A stretch of DNA of 64,000 bases, from positions 1,240,001 to 1,304,000 of the forward strand of contig OX392538.1 of assembly GCA_947623455.1 (NCBI GenBank), written 5' to 3'. Position numbers and translations under genes: made by a program. Under the pieces are notes generated by a model. The model did not search any database and had not been told where the DNA came from. It saw only the letters and a program-made list of their open reading frames with translations. Positions 9,601 to 21,399 of this stretch are shown here, piece after piece. The DNA comes from Mimachlamys varia. Lineage: Eukaryota; Mollusca; Bivalvia; Pectinida; Pectinidae. Positions within the stretch are counted from its first letter, which is position 1, and every line of letters begins with the position of its first letter.

Positions 9601-12099
9601 AACGGTGTTCTGGTCCGAGAGTCATGTGTTCTGTTCGGAGAGTCTGGTGTTCTGGTCGGAGAGTCTGGTGTTCTGTTCGGAAAGAACGGTATTCTGGTCG
9701 GAGAGTCTGGTGTTCTGTTCGGAAAGAACGGTGTTCTGGTCGGAGAGTCTGGAGTACTGGTCGGATAGAATGGTTTTCTGGTCGGAAAGTCTGGAGTACT
9801 GGTCGGATAGAATGGTTTTCTGGTCGGAGAGTCTGGTGTTCTGTTCGGAAAGAACGGTGTTCTGGTCGGAGAGTCTGGTGTTCTGGTCGGAGAGTCTGGT
9901 GTTCTGGTCGGATAGAATGGTGTTCTGGTCGGAGAGTCTGGTGTTCTGGTCGGAGAGTCTGGTGTTCTGGTCGGATAGAATGGTGTTCTGGTCGGAGAGT
10001 CTGGTGTTCTAATCGGAGAGTCTGGTGTTCTGGTCGGAGAGTCTGGTGTTCTGTTCGGAAAGAATGGTGTTCTGGTCGGAGAGTCTGGTGTTCTGTTCGG
10101 AAAGAATGGTGTTCTGGTCCGAGAGTCAGGTGTTCTGTTCGGAGCGTCTGGTGTTCTGGTCGGGTAGTCTGGAGTACTGGTCGGATAGAATGGTTTTCTG
10201 GTCGGAGAGTCTGGTGTTCTGTTCGGAAAGAACGGTGTTCTGGTCTGAGAGTCTGGAGTACTGGTCGGATAGAATGGTTTTCTGGTCGGAGAGTCTGGTG
10301 TTCTGTTCGGAAAGAACGGTGTTCTGATCGGAGAGTCTTGTGTTCTGGTCGGAGAGTCTGGTGTTCTTGTCGGATAGAATGGTGTTCTGGTCGGAGAGTC
10401 TGGTGTTCTGGTCGGAAAGAACGGGGTTCTGGTCGTAGAGTCTGGTGTTCTTGTCGGATAGAATGGTGTTCTGGTCGGAGAGTCTGCTGTTCTGGTCGGA
10501 GAGTCTGGTGTTGTGTTCGGAAAGAACGATGTTCTGGTCGGAGAGTCTGGTGTTCTGTTCGGAAAGAACGGTGTTCTGTTCGGAGAGTCTGGTGTTCTGG
10601 TCGGAAAGTCTGGTGTTCTGGTCGGAGAGTCTGGTGTTCTGGTCGGAAATAATGGTGTACTGGTCGGAGAGTCTGATGTATTGGTCGGAGAGTCTGGTGT
10701 ACTGGTCGGATAGAATGGTGTACTGGTCGGAGAGTCTGGTGTATTGGTCGGAAAGAATGGTGTGCTGGTCGGATAGAATGGTGTTCTGGTCGGAGAGTCT
10801 GGTGTTCTGGTCGGAAAGTTTTGTGTTCCGGTCGGAAAATCTGGTGTTCTGGTTGGAGAGTCTGGTGTTCTGGTCGGAGAGTCTTGAGTACTGGTCGGAA
10901 AGAATGGTGTTCTGGAGGGAGAGTATGGTGTTCTGGTCGGAAAGTTTTGTGTTCCGGTCGGAGAATCTGGTGTACTGGTCGGAGAGTCTGGTGTACTGGT
11001 CGGAAAGAATGGTTTTCTGGTCGGAGAGTCTGGTGTTCTGTTCGGAAAGAACGGTGTTCTGGTCGGAGAGTCTGGTGCTCTGGTCGGAGAGTCTGGTGTT
11101 CTGGTCGGATAGTCTGGTGTTCTGGTCGGAGAGTCTGGTGTTCTGTTCGAAAAGAACGGTGTTCTGTTCGGAGAGTCTGGTGTTCTGGTCGGAGAGTCTG
11201 GAGTACTGGTCGAATAGAATGGTTTTCTGGTCGGAGAGTCTGGAGTACTGGTCGGATAGAATGGTTTTCTGGTCGGAGAGTCTGGTGTTCTGTTCGGAAA
11301 GAACGGTGTTCTGGCCGGAGAGTCTGGTGTCCTGGTCGGAGAGTCTGGAGTACTGGTCGGATAGAATGGTTTTCTGGTCGGAGAGTCTGGTGTTCTGTTC
11401 GGAAAGAACGGTGTTCTGGCCGGAGAGTCTGGTGTCCTGGTCGGAGAGTCTGGAGTACTGGTCGGATAGAATGGTTTTCTGGTCGGAGAGTCTGGTGTTC
11501 TGTTCGGAAAGAACGGTGTTCTGGTCGGAAAGTCTGGAGTACTGGTCGGATAGAATGGTTTTCTGGTCGGAGAGTCTGGTGTTCTGGTCGGAGAGTCTGG
11601 TGTTCTGTTCGGAAAGAACGGTGTTCTGGTCCGAGAGTCAGGTGTTCTGTTCGGAGAGTCTGGTGTTCTGGTCGGAGAGTCTGGTGTACTGGTCGGAAAG
11701 AATGGTGTTCTGGTCGGAGAGTCTGGTGTTCTGGTCGGAGAGTCTGGTGTTCTGGTCGGAAAGAATGGTGTTCCGGTCGGAGAATCTGGTGTACTGGTCG
11801 GAGAATCTGGTGTACTGGTCGGAAAGAATGGTGTTCTGGTTGGAGAGTCTGGTGTTCTGGTCCGAGAGTCAGGTGTTCTGTTCGGAGAGTCTGGTGTTCT
11901 GGTCGGAGAGTCTGGTGTACTGGTCGGAAAGAATGGTGTTCTGGTCGGAGAGTCTGGTGTTCTGGTCGGAGAGTCTGGTGTTCTGGTCGGAAAGAATGGT
12001 GTTCCGGTCGGAGAATCTGGTGTACTGGTCGGAGAGTCTGGAGTACTGGTCGGAAAGAATGGTGTTCTGGTAGGAGAGTCTGGTGTTCTGGTCGGATAG
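6626..12099 (+). repeat. 21-bp minisatellite, about 260 units with higher-order structure
   Basis: The unit is TCTGGTGTTCTGGTCGGAGA plus G (21 bp), with a few recurring variants: CTGTTCGGAAAGAACGG, CTGGTCGGATAGAATGG, GGAGTACTGGTCGG and GGTCCGAGAGTCAGG. Long stretches recur at an offset of exactly 1869 bp (89 units). Examples are TCTAATCGG at 8140 and 10009 and CTGGAGGGA at 9043 and 10912. Another block is offset by 2016 bp (96 units), so block copies differ by 147 bp (7 units). The consensus unit has no stop in any of the six frames, which explains the very long open frames on both strands. None has independent support as a protein. The right edge ends at a perfect 16-bp palindrome, AGTTGTACGTACAACT (12098-12113). 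Confidence 0.95.
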
Positions 12100-12350
12100 T
12101 TGTACGTACAACTATAGTTGAAGTAGAATAAGACAGAATGTACCGACATTGAAAACAACATTTATCATTTATATTTAATATATTTATATATTTATATTTG
12201 TTTCATGTTTTATTTACATTGCGTGTAAAGTTTAGGTGGTGTAACGTGTTATTATTTTGTGTCTATATAAAGTGGCGGATAGCCTTGACTATTTAACAGT
12301 TTATTTGTCCGTACTGTCGCTATGATTTCAACAATTACATATGTTATGCT
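12100..12350 (+). repeat. Right flank of the minisatellite-bearing element
   Basis: Matches 1232-1500 in the array-less copy: TTGAAGTAGAATAAGACAGAA, AACATTTATC, TTTGTTTCATGTTTTAT, GCGGATAGCC, ACAGTTTATTTGTCCGTAC and TGTCGCTAT. It is non-coding. Confidence 0.6.
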
Positions 12351-12364
12351 AATGTAAAAAGAGA

Positions 12365-12475
12365 TAGAAAAATGTAGCGGCCAGACCGCGGTTCGAACAC
12401 GGAACCTTTCGAACTCCTGAACTCTAGAGGAACACTTTTCCACTTTACTCAGTCAAGTTCCCCTACATTCCAACC
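12365..12475 (-). repeat. tRNA-derived SINE, diverged
   Basis: The minus strand has a box B-like GTTCGAACCGCGGTCTGGCC and a head region with CTAGAG. The layout matches the SINEs at 3806 and 4066, but the D-arm is decayed. Confidence 0.5.
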
Positions 12476-12516
12476 TCACTATGCTTTAGACAAGGGTTGG
12501 AAAACTCGCCAATTTT

Positions 12517-12608
12517 GTAACAGGAGAAAGGGAAAAGGTAGCGGTCAGACCGGGGATCGAACCCGGGACCTTCAAACTCCCTAATACCCCAGTCCAGTTT
12601 TGCTACAT
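12517..12608 (-). repeat. tRNA-derived SINE, diverged
   Basis: The minus strand has GGTCCCGGGTTCGATCCCCG (T-arm/box B) followed by GGTCTGACCGCTACCTTTTC and a CTCCTGTTAC tail. The D-arm is not recognisable, so it is a truncated or decayed SINE. Confidence 0.5.
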
Positions 12609-12619
12609 TAATATTAAGC

Positions 12620-13405
12620 GACACGCCAGATGAGACAAAGCAACTTAGGTAATACCCTTTTCTGGCTACTTCAAGACTTGTCGCTGAATACAAAACCATG
12701 ACATGACCCCCATCCCCCCGAACCGTAATGCTCATTCCGTGACCCAAAGTTAAATATACTTCACCGGAAATCTATAAAATATAAGCTCTGTCCAGCATAT
12801 TTTTATTTTTTATCGTCTGGAATCATTTTCCTCGCAATATTCCTCTCTTTGTGTAAATCTTAACTTATGTGAATGCTTACTTTTGTCTCGTGGCATTATT
12901 GTAATTCCGTGATAAAATATGTCCGTGTATTAATGTTTCTTTGCACAATTTTAAAAGATTCGGTAATCTATCATGAAACATTTGTTGTTGAAATACACTT
13001 ATACTATTCATGATAGTTAATTCGGCTAATTCCATAGCAAGTGTTTAACACATGATAAATAGTAAAGAAATCGTTTCAAGCTGTATATTGTATTGACTGA
13101 TCAACAGATATAAGAAACAAACATATACACTTCCTATAATAATAACCAAAGTTTTGTTGAAAAAATACATGATGATGAATCGTTGTAAAACCTCAAACAA
13201 GAAGAGAGAGGAAATTGGTTTAGATACCCAAACTCAAAATTAAGCACTCTTTCGTGTGTTTATCATGTTTTTCCATTTCAAGCGATCTAATTCTATTGTT
13301 TTATCAAATCTTGTTGTCTTGATGCTAACATTAAATCTCTGTATGTATATAAACATGGAAATGCACATTTATATTCAAAATATGAAAGAAAGATACATGT
13401 AAAGA
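12620..13405. other. Nothing recognised
   Basis: AT-rich non-coding DNA. No gene, known repeat or clear tandem structure is seen. Confidence 0.4.
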
Positions 13406-13410
13406 TAAAA

Positions 13411-13850
13411 TACAGAATACCAAAGCGTCAACAAAACCTTAATCCGAACTCAAAGTCGAGTAAACTAGGGGACAAAATAAGATCAAATGAGATTCTTGTA
13501 AAAGTACAAGGGAATAAGGTCAGGTGTTCCGGAAAAGTAATCGTCATCTGCGTCAATTTTTGGTCACATCCAAATAAACAGCAAGTCCTTGAAATGAGAA
13601 CCAAGTCAGCATCATCAATCACAACAAGTAAACACATGAATGAGCATAATATAAAAAGTCCATATTAATATCACACAAAGATACAGACAATTTTTTCAAT
13701 GACAAGACAGCGACCATATTACTTGCCCATAGTTCCGATCAACCTGCTTCTCTCGAATCCCTGCGTTGTATGTTTGTTTGGCAGCAGTCAACAACTATGA
13801 GGAAAACACGATATTTAGAGCAAGCCCTAGAAATACAAGACACATTCAAT
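13411..13850 (-). mobile_element. Penelope-like element, 3'-terminal fragment
   Basis: The minus strand carries the end of the thumb region and the long 3' tail shared with other copies in the window: a TTGTGTGATAT block, a GAGAACC block matching CGGTTCTCATTTT elsewhere, and the terminal TTGACGCTTTGGTATTCTG. It starts near the GCTTGCTC..TATCGTG block and lacks the whole RT core. Numerous indels show it is old. Confidence 0.6.
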
Positions 13851-14159
13851 TTCAAGATATGGGAAGAGTGGGGAAATGTATTCATTTCTTTAGATAGAAC
13901 AAGAATACAAAGTGAAAAATTTTATATGTGACATTAAAAAACTCCAATTTAGTGCATTTAAGTATGTTTTCAATAAATGGATTTAAAAACGGATTAATAT
14001 ATATTCTGCGTATATAATATACTAGATATTAACTCATTCATTCCTGAAATTTCATAATAAACTATACATACTCCAACCAAAAACTGAAAAATTCTAATGT
14101 CTTTACCTTCAATATGACCCCTCTTGTGAGACGATGCATGTATATTAAATAAACTCATA

Positions 14160-16435
14160 CTATGTATGTAATTGTAATGTTAGATAATAAAAGTTTGTAA
14201 GTAATGACTGTAAGATTGTATACAAAGCTAAATAATGTAAATTTGTAATGAATGTAATATTGTATGTAATGCTAAATAATGTAAGTTTGTGACGAATGTA
14301 ATATTGTATGTAATGCTAAATAATGTAAATTTGTAATGAATGTAATATTGTATGTAATGCTAAATAATGTAAGTTTGTGATGAATGTAATATTGTATGCA
14401 ATGCTAAATAATGTAAATTTGTGATGAATGTAATATTGTATGTAATGCTAAATAATGTAAATTTGTAATGAATGTAATATTGTATGTAATGCTAAATAAT
14501 GTCAGTTTGTGATGAATGTAATATTGTATGTTATGCTAAATAATGTAAATTTGTGATGAATGTAAGATTGTATGTAATGCTAAATAATGTAAGTTTGTGA
14601 TGAATGTAAGATTGTATGTACATGTAATGCTAAATAATGTAAGTTTGTGATGGATGTAATATTGTATGTAATGCTAAATAATGTAAGTTTGTGATGAATG
14701 TAAGATTGTATGTACATGTAATGCTTAATAATGTAAGTTTGTGATGGATGTAATATTGTATGTAATGCTAAATAATGTAAGTTTGTGATGGATGTAATAT
14801 TGTATGTAATGCTAAATAATGTAAGTTTGTGATGAATGTAATATTGTATGTAATGCTAAATAATGTAAGTTTGTGATGAATGTAATATTATATGTAATGC
14901 TAAATAATGTAAGTTTGTGATGAATGTAATATTATATGTACTGCTAAATAATGTAAATTTGTGATGGATGTAATATTGTATGTAATGCTAAATAATGTAA
15001 GTTTGTGATGAATGTAATATTGTATGTAATGCTAAATAATGTAAATTTGTAATGAATGTAATATTGTATGTAATGCTAAATAATGTAAGTTTGTGATGAA
15101 TGTAAGATTGTATGCAATTCTAAATAATGTAAGTTTGTGATGAATGTAATATTGTATGTAATGCTAAATAATGTAAGTTTGTGATGAATGTTATATTGTA
15201 TGTAATGCTAAATAATGTAAATTTGTAATGAATGTAATATTGTATGTAATGCTAAATAATGTAAGTTTGTGATGAATGTAAGATTGTATGTAATGCTAAA
15301 TAATGTAAGTTTGTGATGAATGTAATATTGTATGTAGTGCTAAATAATGTAAGTTTGTGATGAATGTAATATTGTATGTAATGCTAAATAATGTCAGATT
15401 GTGATGAATGTAATATTGTATGTAATGCTAAATAATGTAAATTTGTGATGGATGTAAAATTGTATGTAGTGCTAAATAATGTAAGTTTGTGATGAATGTA
15501 ATATTGTATGTAGTGCTAAATAATGTAAGTTTGTGATGAATGTAAGATTGTATGTAATGCTAAATAATGTAAGTTTGTGATGGATGTAAGATTGTATGTA
15601 ATGCTAAATAATGTAAGTTTGTGATGAATGTAAAATTGTATGTAGTGCTAAATAATGTAAATTTGTGATGGATGTAATATTGTATGTAATGCTAAATAAT
15701 GTAAGTTTGTGATGAATGTAAGATTGTATGTAATGCTAAATAATGTCAGTTTGTGATGAATGTAATATTATATGTAATGCTAAATAATGTAAGTTTGTGA
15801 TGAATGTAATATTATATGTAATGCTAAATAATGTAAGTTTGTGATGAATGTAATATTATATGTAATGCTAAATAATGTAAGTTTGTGATGAATGTAATAT
15901 TATATGTAATGCTAAATAATGTAAGTTTGTGATGAATGTAATATTATATGTAATGCTGAATAATGTAAGTTTGTGATGAATGTAAGATTGTATGTAATGC
16001 TAAATAATGTCAGTTTGTGATGAATGTAATATTGTATGTAATGCTAAATAATGTAAGTTTGTGATGAATGTAATATTGTATGTAATGCTAAATAATGTAA
16101 GTTTGTGATGAATGTAATATTGTATGTAGTGCTAAATAATGTAAGTTTGTGATGAATGTAATATTGTATGTAATGCTAAATAATGTAAGTTTGTGATGAA
16201 TGTAATATTGTATGTAATGCTAAATAATGTCAGTTTGTGATGAATGTAATATTGTATGTAATGCTAAATAATGTAAGTTTGTGACGAATGTAATATTGTA
16301 TGTAATGCTAAATAATGTAAGTTTGTGATGAATGTAATATTGTATGTAATGCTAAATAATGTAAGTTTGTGATGAATGTAAGGTTGTGTGTTAAATAGTG
16401 TAAGCGTGTATGTAATGCTTGTAATGTTAGAGAAT
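14160..16435 (+). repeat. 44-bp AT-rich satellite, about 51 units
   Basis: The unit is AATGCTAAATAATGTAAGTT followed by TGTGATGAATGTAATATTGTATGT (44 bp in total), for example starting at 16261 and 16305. Some units carry a 6-bp insertion, TACATG (near 14617 and 14711). Common single-base variants recur in patches, as expected from unequal exchange. It contains no meaningful coding frame. Confidence 0.95.
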
Positions 16436-16734
16436 GTAGAAGAATAAGAGCCCTCCTGAGAGAGGACATGTTTGTAATACATTGTAAGCTGAATCTTTAT
16501 AAAAAAAAATGTTTGGAAAAAAATCATACTAATATGGAATTATACATGATGTATAATATATATTTTTTAAACTCTGCCAACGTTTTGCACATCGTTTCAG
16601 ATAACACGCGTTATAGCTTTACGATAATTATTAAGGAGATTTTGATTTTTGAAAAGCTCTTCTTGTACACGTATGTTACAATACAAGGACAGAAAACTTA
16701 ATAAAGTGGCAAAATATCTTAAATGTACAGGTAC

Positions 16735-17412
16735 AGGACAGGTAACATAAACCTTGCCAAATCTTTTAATTTCACTTTCAAATATATCGACGATGTGTTG
16801 TCCATAAACAAGTTTGCTGACCATATCGATCGTATTTACCCTTCTGAACTTGAAATAAAGGACACAGCAGACTCTTCTACATCAGCGCCTACCTCGATCT
16901 CTACTTAAACTACGACCAACATGAACAGCTTACTACTAAGCTATACGATAAACGTGATGATTTCAATTTCAGATCGTGAACTTTCCATTTCTTGATAGTA
17001 ACATCCCTGCTTCCCCAACCTATGGTGTTTACATGTCGCAGTTGATTCCTATTTTAGGGCTTGCTCTAGGTATCGTGATTTTTCGTGATCGATGTCGACT
17101 GCTGACAAACGAACTAACAACACAAGAATTCGAGAGATGTATGTTGATCAGAACTACGGGCAAGTTTAATGGTCGCCATCTTTGTCTCATTGAGATACAT
17201 TATACATCTTTAAGTGCTATGAAGATGGACGTTTTTGAGTATACTCATAAGTGTGTTTACTTGTTGTGATTGACAATGATACTCGGTTCTCATTTTGAGA
17301 ACTTGATGTTTAATTGGATGTGACAAAGATTTCCTTTGTTCATATTTTGCCCCTGGTTGAATTGATTGAGTTCGGATTATGATTTTGTTAACGCTTCGGT
17401 GTTCTCTAATTT
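16735..17412 (+). pseudogene. Penelope-like retroelement fragment with 3' end
   Basis: Translation gives NLAKSFNFTFKYIDDVLSIN (RT motif with YIDD), FADHIDRIYPSELEIKDT, then after a frameshift near 16905 FPFLDSNIPASPTYGVYMSQ, RCRLLTNELTTQEFERC and KFNGRH. The characteristic tail ends GTTAACGCTTCGGTGTTCTC at about 17405. The RT fingers and palm A region are missing and the frame is broken, so it is inactive. It is one of six RT-containing copies in the window. Confidence 0.75.
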
Positions 17413-17724
17413 ATTTTTAAATATGAAAATAACCATTGAACGTTTGTCATATTGTATTTTTTATCAAAAAGAATGCAACCTTGGTGTCGGATAAATATTC
17501 ATGACGTCCGTGCACTAATATTACGTTCAACGCACTGGAATACATGAATTAAGATTTGGAACTTGTCGAGATATTTGTAATTAACCAATGCTTAACCCGT
17601 TATGAATATGTAATGATAGCTCCGTTTTTATTTTTTTTTTTTTTTACATTTTTTAACTTCTTGTAAAGGAACGTGTAACGCGTAATTAACCTATATACTG
17701 ATAGGCTGTAAGTGTCACGTGGTG

Positions 17725-17965
17725 TGAAACGGGGTTGTTTGGTATCACCAACACTGTTTGCAATATTTCAATAACCTTATTGAGGAATTGAACTCGTCTG
17801 GTCATGAAATAGATGTTTTTTTACGCTGATGATATAGTGCTGCTGGCGTCATCAGAAGAAATTTAACCATAGTGTCATTTTGGTGCACGGTGGAGTTTAT
17901 CAGTTAACTCTGATAAATCGAAAGTAGTCCATATCAGACCTCTAGGTGTCCCAGCTCACAGTTGC
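17725..17965 (+). pseudogene. Degraded LINE reverse transcriptase fragment
   Basis: Pieces in shifting frames read GCLVSPTLFAIF, then YADDIVLLASSEE, then SVNSDKSKVVHIRP. These correspond to the palm region of non-LTR retrotransposon RTs, with the catalytic YADD present. Frameshifts and stops occur between the pieces. Too little is left to assign a clade. Confidence 0.6.
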
Positions 17966-18435
17966 TTGAGTTTCTGTCAGTAAATAATAAGTATATATAT
18001 GTGTGAAATGAGCGTCCCATTACAGTAATGTAATGGAAGTATACCAACGTTATTTCTCAACTATTTGTAAACAATGCACATAACTTACTGGTTGCGAGTC
18101 TGTCGTGCAATTTTCAGACGAAAAGAATCAATTAATAAAACCATTATTTATTCTTTTGTATTCCATGCGGCTTCGTGACGTCACATATGTACAAGCCATG
18201 GCGGCTTTCCTTACAAAGTTGCCGGTACGCTCGTCATTAAAAACGTCTATGCGACGGAGAAATTATGATTAAATGAAACGAAACTAGCATGTTGTGGTGG
18301 ATTAATATTTAAATTTATCAGAAATGTCGGTGTTTAGTCTCAGAATTGCAAGTAAGTTATGTGCATTGTTTACAAATAGTTGAGAAATAACGTTAGAATG
18401 CTTCCATTACATTCTTTCACGGGCCGCCCAGATTC
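17957..18435. mobile_element. MITE with long imperfect terminal inverted repeats
   Basis: The segment 18034-18090 (TGTAATGGAAG, AACGTTATTTCTCAACTATT, TGTAAACAATGCACATAAC) is repeated in reverse complement at 18346-18412. The outer part begins CACAGTTGCTTGAG and TTCTGTCAGTAAATAATA, which is also the end of the compact palindromic element at 55446-55613. The interior (about 18091-18345) is non-coding. The insertion appears to interrupt or abut the LINE RT fragment. Confidence 0.7.
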
Positions 18436-19104
18436 TGTAGTAACCGACGCTTTCCAGCTTTCTTCAAAACTTAAAAAGCCTCGTCGCGTATATCGCGTAT
18501 TTCCCTCGAGTTTTGATGCTTGATGTCGCTGCAGAAAACGCGTGGAATATCACTTTTACCATCGTTTCAAACATTCAAATGATCTGGAATGGTGCTTTTT
18601 AAATTTGGAACCCATGTGAAATATATCCGGATTAATCACTTTTCATTGATGCTAAAATCTGAGTGGTAATTTTTTATTTTTTTACTTTTATTTTATTTTG
18701 CAAAAACAAGAGCAGTAAATCCGACGAACAATAAATCAAATTCTTAGCCTACGCAAGAAATAACGGTACTTATTTCTAACATATTATACGACAAAAACAC
18801 TGCACAAATTCTCTTCGTAATATCTCTCTCTTGGTGTAAATATGACTGTTCCTCCTGTGAACTTTCCCCTTTTGTCTTGTTACATTAGTTTGTTACCGTA
18901 TTAACATCACATTCTGACGAAAGGTCATACCATTGTACATTTCTATTGATGTACATACTTAGCGAGAAACTTATAAGCTCATACTCGTAAAACTTAAATT
19001 CATCCCTATATGTTTGGTCTTAGGTAGCCAAAGCCGTGTGAAGATCAGCTGAAGCAAGGCAGCCAGTGGATACTGGAGAGATATTGCATGTATAGTGCAT
19101 AATC
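18436..19104. other. Nothing recognised
   Basis: Non-coding sequence downstream of the HSPA12-like gene (which is on the minus strand). No repeat family recognised. Confidence 0.35.
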
Positions 19105-19895
19105 ATTACACATATGACTGTAAAGCTACAGTTATTACATGTATATATTTGTTTCATTTATTGTCTTTAAAATCATCACAATTGAAAACGTTTTAATGAT
19201 TCTCAAACCAATCGCAATTTCATACCTTCATATGAAAACACGATTAGAAAAAAGTCCTCTGGTGGTGTAATACAAAAACACTATACTGAAAGTCTCCTCA
19301 TCGTTTTGGTCATGGTCTGCTTTACTATTTCCTGTTCACCGTTCACATTTTAGATGCTATGCTACGCAAAAGAGGTTATACAACGAGTGGTTGCTGGATG
19401 TGGTATTAATTTCATTCGAGTTAACTTTCAAAAGTTACAAAACACGAGAACTATCGCGAGTACACCAGAGTGGTAAAAATAGTAATGTCAGTGTACAACT
19501 TAAGTTTTTGGACAACGAATATCCTTTCAGCGGTTAGAATTCACACTATAGACACCACAGATATCTACATTCAAAGGAAAATAAATGAAGCGCTCTGAAG
19601 ACTTCATCAAATTCAGTTTCAGTTAGGTAATAGAAAGCAAATTTGTTATAGACAATGTACAAACATAAAACTGTATAACTACAGTTATTGAATGTATAAA
19701 TTTGTTTTATATATTGTCTATTAAATCATCGCACTTTTTGGTTGCTACATTTATAGAAAAGCACTAATGGAAACACCCAATATTGACAAGTTGCTATTGG
19801 TTACGTAGTGAAATTATCGTTTTGATCATGTCGATAGTGAAAGTCTGCTTTACCATTTCCTGTTCGCCGTTTACTTTTCAGATGGTACATGTATG
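19105..19895. repeat. Diverged direct duplication, about 540 bp period
   Basis: The blocks CTACAGTTATTACATGTATA, TTTGTTTCATTTATTGTCTT and CTGCTTTACTATTTCCTGTT at 19125-19345 recur in the same order at 19680-19880 with substitutions and indels (CTACAGTTATTGAATGTATA and so on). The duplicated part also includes TTCACCGTTCACATTTTAGA. It is non-coding and lies just downstream of the HSPA12-like stop codon. Confidence 0.5.
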
Positions 19896-20050
19896 TTACC
19901 ACATATAAATAGAGATTGTACTGAATAATTGAAAGAAAAATGCCCACCTACATGTATTGTGGTAGAAAATAAGTTACTGCACAGCACTGATACAGCAAAC
20001 GCAAACCAAACTTTAAAGGTAGATCATAGCTACATTGTATTCAATATACA

Positions 20051-21120
20051 TTACAGAAAGTCGAATGCCGCGGTGACCTTCTCCCCGGTATCTTTGTCGG
20101 TGGCTTCTATCTCCAGCTCTGTGTTACTGAAAGTCATCTGTACATCTACAGATCTGTCGAGTCCCTTAGACGTGTCCGGTATGGCGATTCTCATCTGACC
20201 AATCTTAGTACATCCTGGATCTGTTACATAGTCGGGGTCCTTTTCTGTGGATACGTAGACTTCGAGATCCATATCTTTTTGGTCAGCTTCGACAGGGCTG
20301 TAGCTTTCAACTGACTGAGGTTGTCCGATATCCACACAATCTGCAACACGAACATGGATATCAAATATGTTCCTACATCTAACCTCGCCGTGTGAAGTGG
20401 TGAACTGATGAAAAGGATCATGTTTCTCGGCATCAAAGAGCTTTGTAGTTTCTACTCCATAAGTATATTTACAAACACGTGACTTGATTGCCCGCGGTTC
20501 GTGCCCAAAGATGACCGCCCCTTTCAGAACTGCCAGTCCAGCATCCTGCGGAACGATCACTCGGAGGTTGGGAAAATTTGCTTTGATTTCTTCTTGCAGA
20601 ACAAGGGACTCCGAGAATCCCCCAACCATCAAGATACTTTTCACTCCCCTGGCAGACGGTTCCTTTAACAACTTCCGCAAATGGTCCACGATATGTTTAA
20701 CTGGGTCCCGAAACAGTTCCTTGGCACGATCTCCGCTGACTCTAAGCTTGTCACCGACGACAGCCAAGTTCCCCTTAAACTGCTGTTTCGACTTCACAAT
20801 CGTGGAAATATCGTTCGTATTTTCTTCTTTACATGCGTCGTTCATTGCAGACGGAACCTTGAAGGTAACTTTTTCATCAGCCTGAGCATTTGGTTTGATT
20901 GTGCGTTTTTTCACTTCAAAATCGCGGAAGAATTCGACCATATCAGCCTTGTTCTTTTCCATGAAACTGTGAAATGCACCGTTGCCAATGATTCCGGATA
21001 AAAGAACCTGGAACGCGTGATCCACCTTCGTACCTCCCCAGTCTCCTCCGTTGGCCTTGTGGATTTCCTTCAGTGATCCATCCCGCTGAACCTCGTGTAC
21101 GGTAATGTCTATCGTTCCAC
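20051..21120 (-). CDS. HSPA12-like HSP70 family protein, exon 4 (last coding exon)
   Basis: This exon encodes residues 226-581 of the predicted protein and ends at TAA (20053-20051). It completes the second phosphate-binding motif, split across the intron as LVLDAGG/GTIDITVHEV. It carries the adenosine-binding motif SILMVGGFSESL (about residues 387-398) and ends in the C-terminal region typical of HSPA12 proteins, which lack the classical HSP70 substrate-binding lid. The acceptor is TTTTTCTAG before GTGGAACG, in phase 1, matching exon 3. The family is an atypical cytosolic HSP70-type ATPase, greatly expanded in bivalves. The chaperone or stress role is inferred from family membership. The frame is intact with no stops. 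No canonical AATAAA was seen in the first 150 bases after the stop. Confidence 0.92.
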
Positions 21121-21399
21121 CTAGAAAAAAAATCAAAGAATACCAAAGTCCAAAAATACATTTGTGAAAGCCCTTTCATCTACCATAAAAGTATATACCC
21201 GCCCGTTTTCTTCTGCTACAAATATTTGGAACTTGGTGACCAACAACTTCAAAAACAATCTGACTACTATGTTTTGCATTTTAACTCAATATTAAACAGT
21301 TTTCTGAGTAAAATGTCTACAAAATGATAGTTTAAGTACTGCAAATATTTAACTCTCTCTTCCTATATTAAAACGTTGCATGATTCCATCCATGAAAAA

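Noticed and set aside
6626..12099. CRISPR array
   Set aside because: Units are directly adjacent without unique spacers, and the context is an intron-containing eukaryotic genome.
6554..12161. Very long open frames (up to about 1020 codons) on both strands as repetitive structural proteins
   Set aside because: The 21-bp unit is stop-free in all six frames, so length is not evidence. Start regions in the flanks are not conserved in the array-less copy, and variants are whole-unit types, not codon-level.
16264..16527. 87-codon minus-strand frame
   Set aside because: It is produced by the 44-bp satellite.
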